Below are positions 1-7,915 of a stretch of 32,770 nucleotides of DNA, piece after piece. Each line of letters begins with the position of its first letter. The stretch's first letter is position 1. Source of the stretch: Lachnospiraceae bacterium (GTDB lineage: Bacteria; Bacillota; Clostridia; Lachnospirales; Lachnospiraceae); the NCBI GenBank assembly GCA_022787145.1, contig JALFVM010000101.1, positions 1 through 32,770 of the forward strand, in the 5' to 3' direction. The notes below the pieces were generated by a model, which had not been told where the DNA came from, ran no database searches, and saw nothing but the letters and a program-made list of their open reading frames with translations. The position numbers and the translations under genes are program-made.

Positions 1-531
1 GACCGCTATCCTCATAATATGAGCGGCGGTCAGCGCCAGAGAGTTGCTATTGCCCGGGCGTTGGCACTGGAACCGGAGATTCTGATCATGGATGAGGCCA
101 CGGCAGCATTGGATGTTTCTGTCCAGAAAACCATCATTGAACTGGTGAGTAAACTGCAAAAAGAACAGCAGATTACGATTGGTTTTATCTGTCATGATAT
201 TGCTCTGGTGCAGAGTGTTGCTCATCAGGTGGCGGTGATGTATCTGGGCAATCTGGTAGAAGTGATACCTGGCAAAGACATTGCTGAAAAATCGGTTCAT
301 CCCTACACCAGGGCATTGATGGGAGCCATTTTTGATATTCATATGGATTTCTCAAAACCCATCGAGAGTATTGAAAGTGAGGCGCCAAGTCCTCTGGATG
401 TACCTGACGGCTGTCCTTTTCAAAATCGGTGCGAGCACTGTATGGAAGTTTGTCGTCGGGAACGCCCCGGTCTCATGGAACTGGAACCGGGACATAGTGT
501 TGCGTGTCATTTGTTTACCGGAAAAAGTTAA
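1..531 (+). CDS. Peptide/nickel-type ABC transporter ATP-binding protein, C-terminal part (5' end outside window)
   Basis: Cytoplasmic ATPase subunit of an importer of the oligopeptide/dipeptide/nickel class; ATP hydrolysis drives substrate uptake through membrane subunits not in the window. The reading frame is open from base 1, so the N-terminal half with Walker A is missing. Visible are the ABC signature SGGQRQR near base 19, a Walker B region [11 protein letters not shown] (families usually have DEPTSALD here) and the H-loop in ICHD. A C-terminal Oligo_HPY-type extension follows, with Cys residues in [14 protein letters not shown] and a final VACH; in some family members such Cys bind an Fe-S cluster. 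It resembles OppF/DppF, but the substrate cannot be told from this part. Its stop codon lies inside the 3' end of the convergent next gene (17-bp overlap). Confidence 0.9.
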   Translation, partial: DRYPHNMSGGQRQRVAIARALALEPEILIMDEATAALDVSVQKTIIELVSKLQKEQQITIGFICHDIALVQSVAHQVAVMYLGNLVEVIPGKDIAEKSVHPYTRALMGAIFDIHMDFSKPIESIESEAPSPLDVPDGCPFQNRCEHCMEVCRRERPGLMELEPGHSVACHLFTGKS

Positions 532-1258
532 GAGATGTTATAAAATCCTCCCGGCTGTTGTTTTCAATTGTGAAATCGGCAGTCGGGCATTTTTTTTGCA
601 GTGCATCTGTTACGCAATCCCACGCAATTGTGCCGTCACCAATGGCAAGATGACTGTCTTTCGTGCCGTCGTTGTCGTGAATATGGACATGACGGATATA
701 TGGACCGAGTTCCTCCACCCACTGTGTGACAGGAATGGAGGAAAATGCATGGGCGTGCCCGAGATCAAGACAAATGCCGAATGCCGGGTGATCAACCTGT
801 CGGATCACTTCTTTGATATAAACGGGAAAGCCGTCAAATACATTTTCCATACAGATGCTGATGTTGTCTGGCTTGTCCTCCAGAAAGGATTTCCAGAAGG
901 GAACGGCCTGTTTTACCCATCCCTCATAATAGTTGATCTGTGGAACGAAGCAGGAGTGGTAAATAATTTTTGTGGCATTGAGTGCTTTTGCGGCAGCATA
1001 TGCCTGCTCAAAACGTTCTCTTGTTACTGCCTGAATGCAAGAATCGTAGCTTGCCGGATTCAGATCCAGAAAAGGACCATGGACGGAAAGGGCAGCAGGA
1101 TTTAGCTGTTCGATTCTTTTGCTGTAATGTCGCAGCGTGTCTGTAAAGTCATCCAGGCAGGAGGCGATGGAAAATTCAATTGTTTCAAGTCCGACGGGGT
1201 AGGTGTGAAAGAGTTCGGACATCTCTAAATCTGATATTAAATGAGATAAGTAAATCAT
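515..1258 (-). CDS. Sugar phosphate isomerase/epimerase-like TIM-barrel protein
   Basis: A 247-residue protein of the xylose isomerase-like/endonuclease IV TIM-barrel superfamily, whose members isomerise or epimerise sugars or inositols, or cleave DNA at abasic sites. Metal-binding style motifs occur in barrel order: [48 protein letters not shown] and a late ENN. These are the positions at which Glu, Asp and His ligands sit in the superfamily. The frame stays open to a further ATG at 1297. The ATG at 1258 is chosen because GAGGAGG lies 5 bases upstream of it (1264-1270). The gene stands alone on the minus strand; a promoter lies in the palindrome at 1327-1355. The substrate is not identifiable, and a DNA-repair role is less likely because the motif set resembles the sugar-metabolism branch. 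Confidence 0.8.
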   Translation of the reverse strand: MIYLSHLISDLEMSELFHTYPVGLETIEFSIASCLDDFTDTLRHYSKRIEQLNPAALSVHGPFLDLNPASYDSCIQAVTRERFEQAYAAAKALNATKIIYHSCFVPQINYYEGWVKQAVPFWKSFLEDKPDNISICMENVFDGFPVYIKEVIRQVDHPAFGICLDLGHAHAFSSIPVTQWVEELGPYIRHVHIHDNDGTKDSHLAIGDGTIAWDCVTDALQKKCPTADFTIENNSREDFITSLNFFR

Positions 1259-1275
1259 AAAATTCCTCCTCACTA

Positions 1276-1296
1276 TGGAACCATTTTTCGGTTCCA
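1276..1296. repeat. Inverted repeat TGGAACC-N7-GGTTCCA
   Basis: Perfect 7-bp arms at 1276-1282 and 1290-1296 are separated by 7 bases. In the mRNA of the TIM-barrel gene this would form a hairpin just upstream of the GAGGAGG ribosome binding site (1264-1270). As DNA it could be an operator. A third GGTTCCA copy lies at 1402-1408. Function is not known. Confidence 0.5.
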
Positions 1297-1316
1297 CTTT
1301 TTTATACTATCATGGA

Positions 1317-1370
1317 TGTTTCTTTTATTATTTGACATCTGTTTAAAAATGTCAAATAATAAAAGAAACA
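1317..1370. promoter_or_regulatory. Perfect 22-bp inverted repeat carrying mirrored promoters on both strands
   Basis: The arms at 1317-1338 and 1349-1370 are perfectly complementary with a 10-base spacer. On the plus strand TTGACA (1332-1337), a 17-base spacer and AATAAT (1355-1360) form a near-consensus sigma-A promoter. By symmetry the minus strand has TTGACA (1355-1350), a 17-base spacer and AATAAT (1332-1327). The two promoters overlap completely and face opposite ways, towards the TIM-barrel gene and towards the 18-codon ORF and surface protein. There is no T-tract on either side, so a terminator is unlikely. Promoter activity is inferred from consensus only. Confidence 0.6.
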
Positions 1371-1439
1371 GGAAATGCGATTGTGTTTTACATAGAAAAA
1401 AGGTTCCAATTCCTGTTTTTATGATAAGGAGGACATATC

Positions 1440-1496
1440 ATGGTAGATGCTAAAACAGAAAAAATGAAAAAAGACAAAAGAAAGAATAGAGATTGA
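1440..1496 (+). CDS. Possible 18-residue basic peptide (leader or remnant)
   Basis: A short ORF starts with ATG at 1440 behind a strong ribosome binding site (AAGGAGG, 6 bases upstream) and encodes MVDAKTEKMKKDKRKNRD before TGA. It lies downstream of the plus-strand promoter in the 1317-1370 palindrome and upstream of the surface-protein promoter. Seven Lys and three Arg in 18 residues make it highly basic. It may be a true small protein, a regulatory leader, or the leftover 5' end of a deleted gene. No known family is recognised, and the main support is the quality of the ribosome binding site. Confidence 0.3.
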   Translation: MVDAKTEKMKKDKRKNRD

Positions 1497-1509
1497 ATAA
1501 AATGTACGC

Positions 1510-1538
1510 TTGAATTTTTAGCATGAGTATGATAAACT
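1510..1538 (+). promoter_or_regulatory. Candidate promoter of the surface protein-sortase operon
   Basis: TTGAAT (1510-1515), a 17-base spacer and TAAACT (1533-1538) give a moderate sigma-A match. The start would leave a leader of about 160 bases containing two hairpins (1550-1568 and 1572-1589) before the start codon at 1705. Confidence 0.4.
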
Positions 1539-1549
1539 ATAAATGTCTT

Positions 1550-1589
1550 TTATGGGATTCTCCCATAAGCAATGGATGATTCCATCCAT
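1550..1589 (+). other. Two tandem small hairpins in the surface-protein leader
   Basis: The first hairpin has 8-bp perfect arms TTATGGGA/TCCCATAA with a 3-base loop (1550-1568). The second has 7-bp arms ATGGATG/CATCCAT with a 4-base loop (1572-1589). Neither is followed by a T-tract, so they look like leader structure rather than terminators. Their effect is unknown. Confidence 0.45.
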
Positions 1590-1704
1590 GAAATTTCCAA
1601 TCTTTTATAAAATTGAATAGATAGAAGGTGATGCCTATGATTGTGTAATCCTGCGGCTATAAAACAATGCAGATATACACAGAGAAGGAGAAAAGAAATA
1701 GGCT

Positions 1705-4700
1705 ATGCGAAAAAAACGAAATAAGGGAAAAATAATAGCGTTTATTCTCGCTGTGATTGTGGCATTTGCGGCATGTTGGGGGCTTGCACCTGGTCCAATC
1801 TGGGCTGCACCGAATATTGTTGGCGGTACGGTAACACAAAAGCTTGATGCCAAATATGCAGAAACATTTAAATTGCCCAATGATGTGAAATCTACGCTGT
1901 ATGACAAGGATGGCGGGCAGACGATCAAGGAGAGCACTGCGCTCAAAAATGTCATTTGTCTGAATGACGATTCCAGAGCAAATCACTATGTGGTGGATTT
2001 GTCAACCGCAGAAAAAGGATTTTATGTTGTCTACGAGAAAATTGGCTATATTGGCGGAAAGTATGCTGATTTAAAGCTGACATTTACGAATTGGGAACTG
2101 TCACCTGACAAATGGAAGCTGCACAATAATGTCACGGGAGCTGAGAAGACTTATAATCCGTTGGTTTCTTTTCGTAAAAAAAATGGGGCCGTGTCTGTTA
2201 ATATTGCCGGTGTAGAATCAATCAAAACCAGATTTACTTTCCTGGAACATGGAACCAGTAAGGCAATCAGTACCATGAGTGGCGGACATTTTACTGCACT
2301 GGATATTGACGATGGGCAGGGACTTCGTTTTCCGTCGGATTCGGATGCAGACACTGTTTATTATTTGAAGAACGAAAATTTTCTGAAGTTGGTGAATGGA
2401 GATACGCTGCGTGCACCGGAGAAACAATACACGACGAACAGTGATAAAAAAGCCTGGGTTTCTGTCTTGTTCAGCGGCACTACGGTAAAGACAGAGTTTA
2501 TGCCATCGCAGCAGAGTACGAATATTCATTATTATACTCCGAATGATGGTTCCAGTGCCGTGCAGATTCCGCATTTTGGATTTAAGGCGGAAGCACTCGG
2601 ATATTTTGAACCGGAAGTACCGGAAAAACGTATCGGTGATACAAAAACATTGTATAATGATGCAAAAACTTACAGTCAGGCAACACAGAGCAAACCGTAT
2701 GAAATTGGCGGCGAGTTGGGAACAGATGCTTTTTTGTATCAGGTAGCTGCAAAACTTCTTCCGAATGAATATCAGGAGTTTGTGATTTCTGATCAGATTG
2801 CGGACTGCCTGAAGGTAGAAGATGTAAAAATATCAGATATGGATAATCAGAAAGATGTGACTGCGAAGTTTACTGTTTCTGTAAAAAATAATCTTGTGAC
2901 AGCATCTGCTTTGAAAACATCTCTTGCCAGTGAAACATTTTATAACAACAAAACGTATGTGATGGCAATCACGGTCAAAAGGGATCCATCGAAATCCATG
3001 CCGACAAAGATCGGAAGCTGGAATCTTGTGTCAAATAAAGGAAGTGCCAAATATGTGATTTCAAATGTGGGAACGGTAACAAAAAATACAAAAACAGTCT
3101 GGGCCGGTTTTCGCTATCAGTCAATGGAAGAACCTGAGGTGGAAAAAAGAGTTGGAAATAAAAACGTGAACTGGGAAGATGCACAGGCTTGTGGAGATGC
3201 GGAATCTGCCTTTCGTATTCATGAGTATAACGAGTTTGATTTCCTGGTTCGTACAGATGTAGATGCCCAGGGAAATACTATGAAGAAATTCCGTATTACA
3301 GATACACTGGAAGAGTGCCTTGATATCAACAGTACAGACCAGGTGACGGTTACAGACAAAGATAACAGGATTGTGACTTCGGAGTTTGATATTTCCATTA
3401 CGAAGGATGAAACAGGAAAGAAAACGGTTGCAGCCAGTGCAAAAGAGAGCGCTTTGCAGAATGCAAGTTTTTGGCAGAATCAGGCATACGTCATGCATCT
3501 GACTGTCCATAGAAAGGAAGAAGACAGCAGTGTGCTTCTGGAAAAATGGATGGCAGAAGACGGATTTACTTTTTATATACCGAACACAGCAGTAATTTCT
3601 ATGCAGGCACAGGGAGAAGAGCAGGAAAAGAAAGTTCAGACAAACCCTTCGTATGTCTTTGATGTTATGAAGTGTGAACTGAATATTGAGAAGACCTGCG
3701 CATCCTATGATGGATGGGAAGTCGGAAGTCTGGTTGCGTATGAGGTAAAAGTATCACAGACTCGCGAAGGCGTTTGTGGAATCCATGTGGAAGCATGGGA
3801 TACCGATCTGCCGGAAGGACTGAAGCTTGTATGGGAAACTGTGCAAGTGAAAGAAAGCCATCTGGACAGTGATTCTGATGTCGATGTCCGGCCTCATGGG
3901 GAAAATGGATGGAAAGCCACCTGCCCGAAAATGCAGTATGGAGATTTCTTTGTAATCAGTTTTCAGGCGCAGGCAGATGAGACAGTAAACGGAAAAGACA
4001 CAATCAATACGGCTTACGCGACAGCGGAAAATTTTCTGGAAGGTGAAGCAAAGAAGATTGTATCGGACGAAGCAGAAGTCTGGGTGAATACACCGCAGTT
4101 GACGATCGATAAATACGTGGATCGTTATGAGCATCAGGTTGGTGATGCGGTTTCATATACCGTTGTGATCAACAACGTAAAAGATTACACGGTGGCAAAA
4201 AATGTTGTGGTGAGTGATTTGAGTTTACCGGCAGGGCTGAAGCTGAAAGACGAAAATGTGAAAGTTACATTTTCACCGGAGAGTGCACAAAATACGGTAG
4301 GCTGGCCGGTGGCTGACGGTACACAGTCGATTCAAAAGCAGGGACTGGAAAATCGTGTGGAAGTGATTCCAGATCATAAAAACACATGGACCGTTCAGTC
4401 TGCGTATCTGTCAAGTGATGCAAATATGACCATTACATTTGACTGCGAGGCGACAGAGGAGATAAATGGACTGGAAACGGTAAATCAGGCGAGTGTGACA
4501 GCAGATAACCTTTTGAAAGATGACGAAGGAAAATCAGTTGTTGTATGGGATGATGCTAAAATTTATGTCAATACCGTGGATTTGACAATTGATAAAACGG
4601 CATCTGCCTATGAATGGAAAGTCGGAGACACCGTTTTGTACCGCATTGAGGTCAGCAGTCGTGACTGCGCGCCGGGGACGGTTGCAAGAAATGTGGTCAT

Positions 4701-6723
4701 TCGTGATATTGAGATTCCAGAAGGATTGCTTTTGGAAGATGTATCGCAAGTGACTGTAAATGGTGTTCCTGCTGTTGTAACAAGTCCGTGGGCAGGTTCT
4801 GCTGACATAACCAATCAGTTGGATGAAGATGCGTATGGTCTGGTACAGGAGTCAGAAAATCAGGCGACAATGGAGTCACAGGAAAATGGATTCGCTGTTA
4901 CGATTCCATACTTGCCTCAGGGAGAGCTGGTAGAAATTGAGTTCCCATGCAAGGCGGTTTCTGTGGCGGAAGGACAGGACGGATGGGAGTGGATCAACAA
5001 AGCGTCTGCGCAGGCTGACAATCAAAGGGGAAATCAACCCGTAGAAGATGATGCGGAAATTTATATCAACCATGCAAATATGACGTTGGATAAAACAGTT
5101 ATCAATCCTTATTATCAGCCGGATTCGGAAGAATATGACAATCGGGAACCATATGAGTTTCGGGTAGGAGAACAGGTAGAGTATCAGCTGATTGTTCAAA
5201 ACATTCAGAAAAATTCCATCGCAGAAAATGTTGTCATTGCCGATGTCTCACTCCCGGAGGGATTTACCTTGTCGGGTGACAATCCAGTTGTTGTGGAGGG
5301 ATTTCAGGCAATGTGGAATCAGCCGGTAGCAGGAACCGTGGATACGGCAAATCAGCTGGATGAAAATCATTACCGTGAAGTGGAACAGAAAGAATTTACT
5401 TATAGTGTGGAATTGCAGGAAGGTGAGAATCAAACGACGGGATTTGTCGTTCGGATGGATCGTCTTCCGTGCACAACGGGAGATGCCTTAAATCCGGAAT
5501 GGAACACACCTATTGTGATTAAATATTATTGTGTTGCCACAGAGCAGATGAATGGATGTGAAATTATTAATCTGGCCAGTGTATCCGCAGATAATGCGGA
5601 AGAAAAAACAGACAATGAAACAATATGGATCAACAGTCCGCATCTTGAGGTGACAAAAAAAGCAGACAGAAAAGAATACAGCCTTGGAGATTTGATTACA
5701 TATGAGATTGTTGCGGCGCAAAATCAAGAAGGGTGCAAGGCAAGAAATATTACGTTTGCCGACGTGATACTGACAGAAGGTGTCAAGCTGCAAAAAGACA
5801 GCATTGTTTTGTTGGATGAATCGGGAAAACTTCTCGACAAAGCAGAATATGAAACGGAAATTTATAAAGATCATTTTACCATTTTCACAAAAAGAGATCT
5901 CGTTTTCGGGCAGTCATTGACAGTGGAATATCAGGCAATTGCGGTGGATGAACATCTTGCCGGAAAGACTGCGGATAATCAGATCACCGTTGATTCCGAT
6001 GAAAAAATTCCAGATGAGGATATCTGCCGCGTCCCTATACAGGCTCCTGTGCTGCATATTGAGAAATTATCGGATAAAGAAATTTATCAGGTGGGTGAGA
6101 CGGGCACGTATCAGCTGATTGTCACACAGCTTTGTAAAGATGCTGTGGCAGAAAAAGTAACGATTGTGGATGCGATTGAGCAAGATGGCGTGGAGCTTGT
6201 GAAAGATTCGATTCAGTGCAGATACAATGGACAGGAGTTTGTTCCGCTTTTGAAAGCTACTGCCAAAGGATTTTCGATAGAGACTGGAAAAGATTTGACG
6301 GAAAAAGATAAAATCGAAATTTCTTATCAGGTGACATTTACTTCTCCGTTTTTGAATGGAAAGCAGGTGAAGAATAAAGCGACTGCCGGTGCAGATAATG
6401 TACCAGAAGAGCCGGAAGTGATCCATGAAGTACAAATTGAAATTCCGAAAGAAACACCAAAACCGGAAGAAACACCAAAACCGGAAGAGACGCCAAAACC
6501 ACAGGAGACTCCAAAGCCGGAAACAACGTCTCAGCCGATGTCTGTGGTGAAGTCACCGCAGACATCCGCTTCTTCCTCAGGAACTACTGTTTCAGCCGGA
6601 AAAACAGGAGATGAAAGACCTCTTGTGTGGGTCGCTATGGCTGTCTTTCTGGCAGCGGCAGGCATGTATACAAGCCTGTATTTGAACAGAAGGAGAACAA
6701 AAGGGAGAAGAAAGAAGAGATGA
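1705..6723 (+). CDS. Large repetitive cell-surface protein with DUF11-like repeats and sortase signal
   Basis: A 1672-residue secreted protein. It has a basic signal peptide with a hydrophobic core (residues 8-28) and likely cleavage near APGPIWA (about residue 34). A unique N-terminal region precedes two related domains beginning EPEVPEKRIG and EPEVEKRVG, which resemble isopeptide-forming adhesin domains. Six DUF11-like beta repeats follow, starting near residues 659, 799, 960, 1126, 1314 and 1450; each opens like LTIDK...VGD..Y and closes like ...A.ADN. Next come a Pro/Glu/Lys/Thr-rich wall spacer (about 1583-1610) and a sorting signal KTGDE (K1633), a hydrophobic span and a basic tail. A stop codon two codons upstream of ATG 1705 makes this the first possible ATG; GAAGGAG lies rather far upstream. 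The last 4 bases overlap the sortase gene, which probably anchors it to peptidoglycan. A role in adhesion is inferred, and the ligand is unknown. Confidence 0.88.
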   Translation: MRKKRNKGKIIAFILAVIVAFAACWGLAPGPIWAAPNIVGGTVTQKLDAKYAETFKLPNDVKSTLYDKDGGQTIKESTALKNVICLNDDSRANHYVVDLSTAEKGFYVVYEKIGYIGGKYADLKLTFTNWELSPDKWKLHNNVTGAEKTYNPLVSFRKKNGAVSVNIAGVESIKTRFTFLEHGTSKAISTMSGGHFTALDIDDGQGLRFPSDSDADTVYYLKNENFLKLVNGDTLRAPEKQYTTNSDKKAWVSVLFSGTTVKTEFMPSQQSTNIHYYTPNDGSSAVQIPHFGFKAEALGYFEPEVPEKRIGDTKTLYNDAKTYSQATQSKPYEIGGELGTDAFLYQVAAKLLPNEYQEFVISDQIADCLKVEDVKISDMDNQKDVTAKFTVSVKNNLVTASALKTSLASETFYNNKTYVMAITVKRDPSKSMPTKIGSWNLVSNKGSAKYVISNVGTVTKNTKTVWAGFRYQSMEEPEVEKRVGNKNVNWEDAQACGDAESAFRIHEYNEFDFLVRTDVDAQGNTMKKFRITDTLEECLDINSTDQVTVTDKDNRIVTSEFDISITKDETGKKTVAASAKESALQNASFWQNQAYVMHLTVHRKEEDSSVLLEKWMAEDGFTFYIPNTAVISMQAQGEEQEKKVQTNPSYVFDVMKCELNIEKTCASYDGWEVGSLVAYEVKVSQTREGVCGIHVEAWDTDLPEGLKLVWETVQVKESHLDSDSDVDVRPHGENGWKATCPKMQYGDFFVISFQAQADETVNGKDTINTAYATAENFLEGEAKKIVSDEAEVWVNTPQLTIDKYVDRYEHQVGDAVSYTVVINNVKDYTVAKNVVVSDLSLPAGLKLKDENVKVTFSPESAQNTVGWPVADGTQSIQKQGLENRVEVIPDHKNTWTVQSAYLSSDANMTITFDCEATEEINGLETVNQASVTADNLLKDDEGKSVVVWDDAKIYVNTVDLTIDKTASAYEWKVGDTVLYRIEVSSRDCAPGTVARNVVIRDIEIPEGLLLEDVSQVTVNGVPAVVTSPWAGSADITNQLDEDAYGLVQESENQATMESQENGFAVTIPYLPQGELVEIEFPCKAVSVAEGQDGWEWINKASAQADNQRGNQPVEDDAEIYINHANMTLDKTVINPYYQPDSEEYDNREPYEFRVGEQVEYQLIVQNIQKNSIAENVVIADVSLPEGFTLSGDNPVVVEGFQAMWNQPVAGTVDTANQLDENHYREVEQKEFTYSVELQEGENQTTGFVVRMDRLPCTTGDALNPEWNTPIVIKYYCVATEQMNGCEIINLASVSADNAEEKTDNETIWINSPHLEVTKKADRKEYSLGDLITYEIVAAQNQEGCKARNITFADVILTEGVKLQKDSIVLLDESGKLLDKAEYETEIYKDHFTIFTKRDLVFGQSLTVEYQAIAVDEHLAGKTADNQITVDSDEKIPDEDICRVPIQAPVLHIEKLSDKEIYQVGETGTYQLIVTQLCKDAVAEKVTIVDAIEQDGVELVKDSIQCRYNGQEFVPLLKATAKGFSIETGKDLTEKDKIEISYQVTFTSPFLNGKQVKNKATAGADNVPEEPEVIHEVQIEIPKETPKPEETPKPEETPKPQETPKPETTSQPMSVVKSPQTSASSSGTTVSAGKTGDERPLVWVAMAVFLAAAGMYTSLYLNRRRTKGRRKKR
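6451..6522 (+). repeat. Four tandem 18-bp repeats encoding a Pro-rich wall spacer
   Basis: Four 18-base units, the first two identical (GAAACACCAAAACCGGAA) and the last two diverged, encode ETPKPE/ETPKPQ hexapeptides. They lie just before the sorting signal, the usual position of a wall-spanning stalk. Unit number may vary by slippage. Confidence 0.85.
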
Positions 6724-7547
6724 AACGGGTGTTTTCTATTGTTCTGATGCTTGTGTCAACGGTGACTCTGATATACGGTACGCATTATTTACATCAATGC
6801 CTGAAAGAAAAACAACAGATGCTTGGGGCAGTGGAAAGGCTGAAAACAGTGGGACAATCGAAGCCGCAGGGAACTTACAGGAAAGTGAAACAGGAGAATG
6901 CAGGAAGTAAAAATGCAATCGAACAGGAACGGGATGTGGCACAGCAGACCTGTCATCCTGTGCCGGTAAACCTGGGAGAGATTGAAAAACAGAATTCCCG
7001 CGTGATCGCCTGGATTGAAATACCGGATACGCCTGTTTCGTATCCCGTTGTCCAGGGAGAGGATAATACCTATTATCTGACTCATACGTTTGAGGGAGAA
7101 GAAAGCCTGTATGGTTCGATTTTTCTGGATTGTGAGAATGACAGCAGTTTTGCAGATTCTCATAGCGTGGTATATGGGCATAATATGCAGGATGGTGTGA
7201 TGTTTGCTTTTTTAAATCAGTATGGACAGCAGAAAGTGATGCAGGAGCATCCATATATTTATGTTTATACGGAAAAAAAGGCATTTGTGTATCGTATTTT
7301 TTCTGTTTACCAGGCGACAATCGGGGATGTATCGTATGAAATCGGTCTTCCTCTTGGAAGTTTGCAATATGAAAATCAGCTGGAGCAGCTTGTGGCGTTA
7401 TCGGAATATGAGACGGGTACACTGGTGGATGCAAAACGTCCGTTTTTAACTCTGTTCACTTGCAACGGACAGCTGTCTGATTCGCAGAGAACGGCGGTTC
7501 ATGCCATTTTGGAGGAAGAATTTGAAAAAATCACAAAATTGTCATAA
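6720..7547 (+). CDS. srtB: Class B sortase
   Basis: A 275-residue membrane-anchored transpeptidase that cleaves a sorting signal and joins the surface protein to the cell wall. An N-terminal hydrophobic segment (about residues 4-21) anchors it outside the membrane. The catalytic triad is visible: His154 in VYGHNM, Cys248 in LFTCNG and Arg257 in SQRTAVHA. The Cys-to-Arg spacing is typical of class B enzymes; the motif TLFTC replaces the more usual TLSTC. The frame is open upstream to 6627, but ATG 6720 is chosen. It overlaps the stop of the surface-protein gene as ATGA, implying translational coupling, and it gives a proper membrane anchor. The KTGD-type signal of the neighbour is the likely substrate. 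Confidence 0.9.
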   Translation: MKRVFSIVLMLVSTVTLIYGTHYLHQCLKEKQQMLGAVERLKTVGQSKPQGTYRKVKQENAGSKNAIEQERDVAQQTCHPVPVNLGEIEKQNSRVIAWIEIPDTPVSYPVVQGEDNTYYLTHTFEGEESLYGSIFLDCENDSSFADSHSVVYGHNMQDGVMFAFLNQYGQQKVMQEHPYIYVYTEKKAFVYRIFSVYQATIGDVSYEIGLPLGSLQYENQLEQLVALSEYETGTLVDAKRPFLTLFTCNGQLSDSQRTAVHAILEEEFEKITKLS

Positions 7548-7565
7548 AAAAATTGAAAAAATAAT

Positions 7566-7594
7566 TTGACAAATTAAAGTGATAGCGTTATACT
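7566..7594 (+). promoter_or_regulatory. trp operon promoter
   Basis: TTGACA (7566-7571), a 17-base spacer and TATACT (7589-7594) are close to sigma-A consensus. It sits 19 bases after the sortase stop codon and immediately upstream of the T-box leader. Confidence 0.85.
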
Positions 7595-7599
7595 AAAAC

Positions 7600-7896
7600 G
7601 CAGATAAGAGAAAATTACAGAGCAAACCTGTGAACAAGAGAAGTAGATAGTCGGAATATTTACAGAGAGCTGTCGGCTGGTGAGAGGCAGTGATAGGATT
7701 ACTATTGAATGGACTTGTGAGGGCGGCTTGAAACCGTAAGGGAGTAGATGTCGACGGGAGACCGGATCCGTTATCAAGAAGGCATGTATGACAGTACATG
7801 AATGAGTGGGTATGTTATACCAAATTGGGTGGTACCGCAAGAGTTTACAGAGCTTTTGTCCCTTTATTTTTGAGGGATGAGAGCTCTTTTTATTTT
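7600..7896 (+). ncRNA. T-box riboswitch, tryptophan-specific (trp operon leader)
   Basis: A cis-acting leader that senses the ratio of uncharged to charged tRNA-Trp. The T-box core AAATTGGGTGGTACCGC is at 7822-7838. The stem I region contains a specifier-loop context with TGG (Trp) at 7710-7712. A CCGTTATC stretch (about 7767-7774), often seen before the antiterminator in these leaders, is also present. A terminator follows at 7849-7896. By family knowledge, uncharged tRNA-Trp stabilises the antiterminator and lets transcription reach trpE. The 5' boundary is approximate. Confidence 0.94.
7849..7896 (+). terminator. T-box-controlled intrinsic terminator
   Basis: The stem pairs AGAGCTTTTGTCCCT with AGGGATGAGAGCTCT (4-base internal mismatch) and is followed by a T-rich tract. 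It lies directly after the T-box core, so it is the conditional terminator of the leader. Confidence 0.88.
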
Positions 7897-7915
7897 GAAA
7901 GGAGGAAGGAAAGTC

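Noticed and set aside
332..1105. Long plus-strand frame of 257 codons opposite the TIM-barrel gene
   Set aside because: It lies antisense to a gene with clear family motifs and codes for no recognisable domain; it is a shadow frame.
1317..1370. The large palindrome as an intrinsic terminator or MITE end
   Set aside because: The stem is AT-rich and no T-tract follows on either strand. No target-site duplication or second terminal repeat was seen. The promoter reading explains its symmetry better.
1629..1649. Very short ORF (MPMIV) with GAAGGTG upstream before the surface-protein gene
   Set aside because: Five codons and a poor ribosome binding site; expected by chance.
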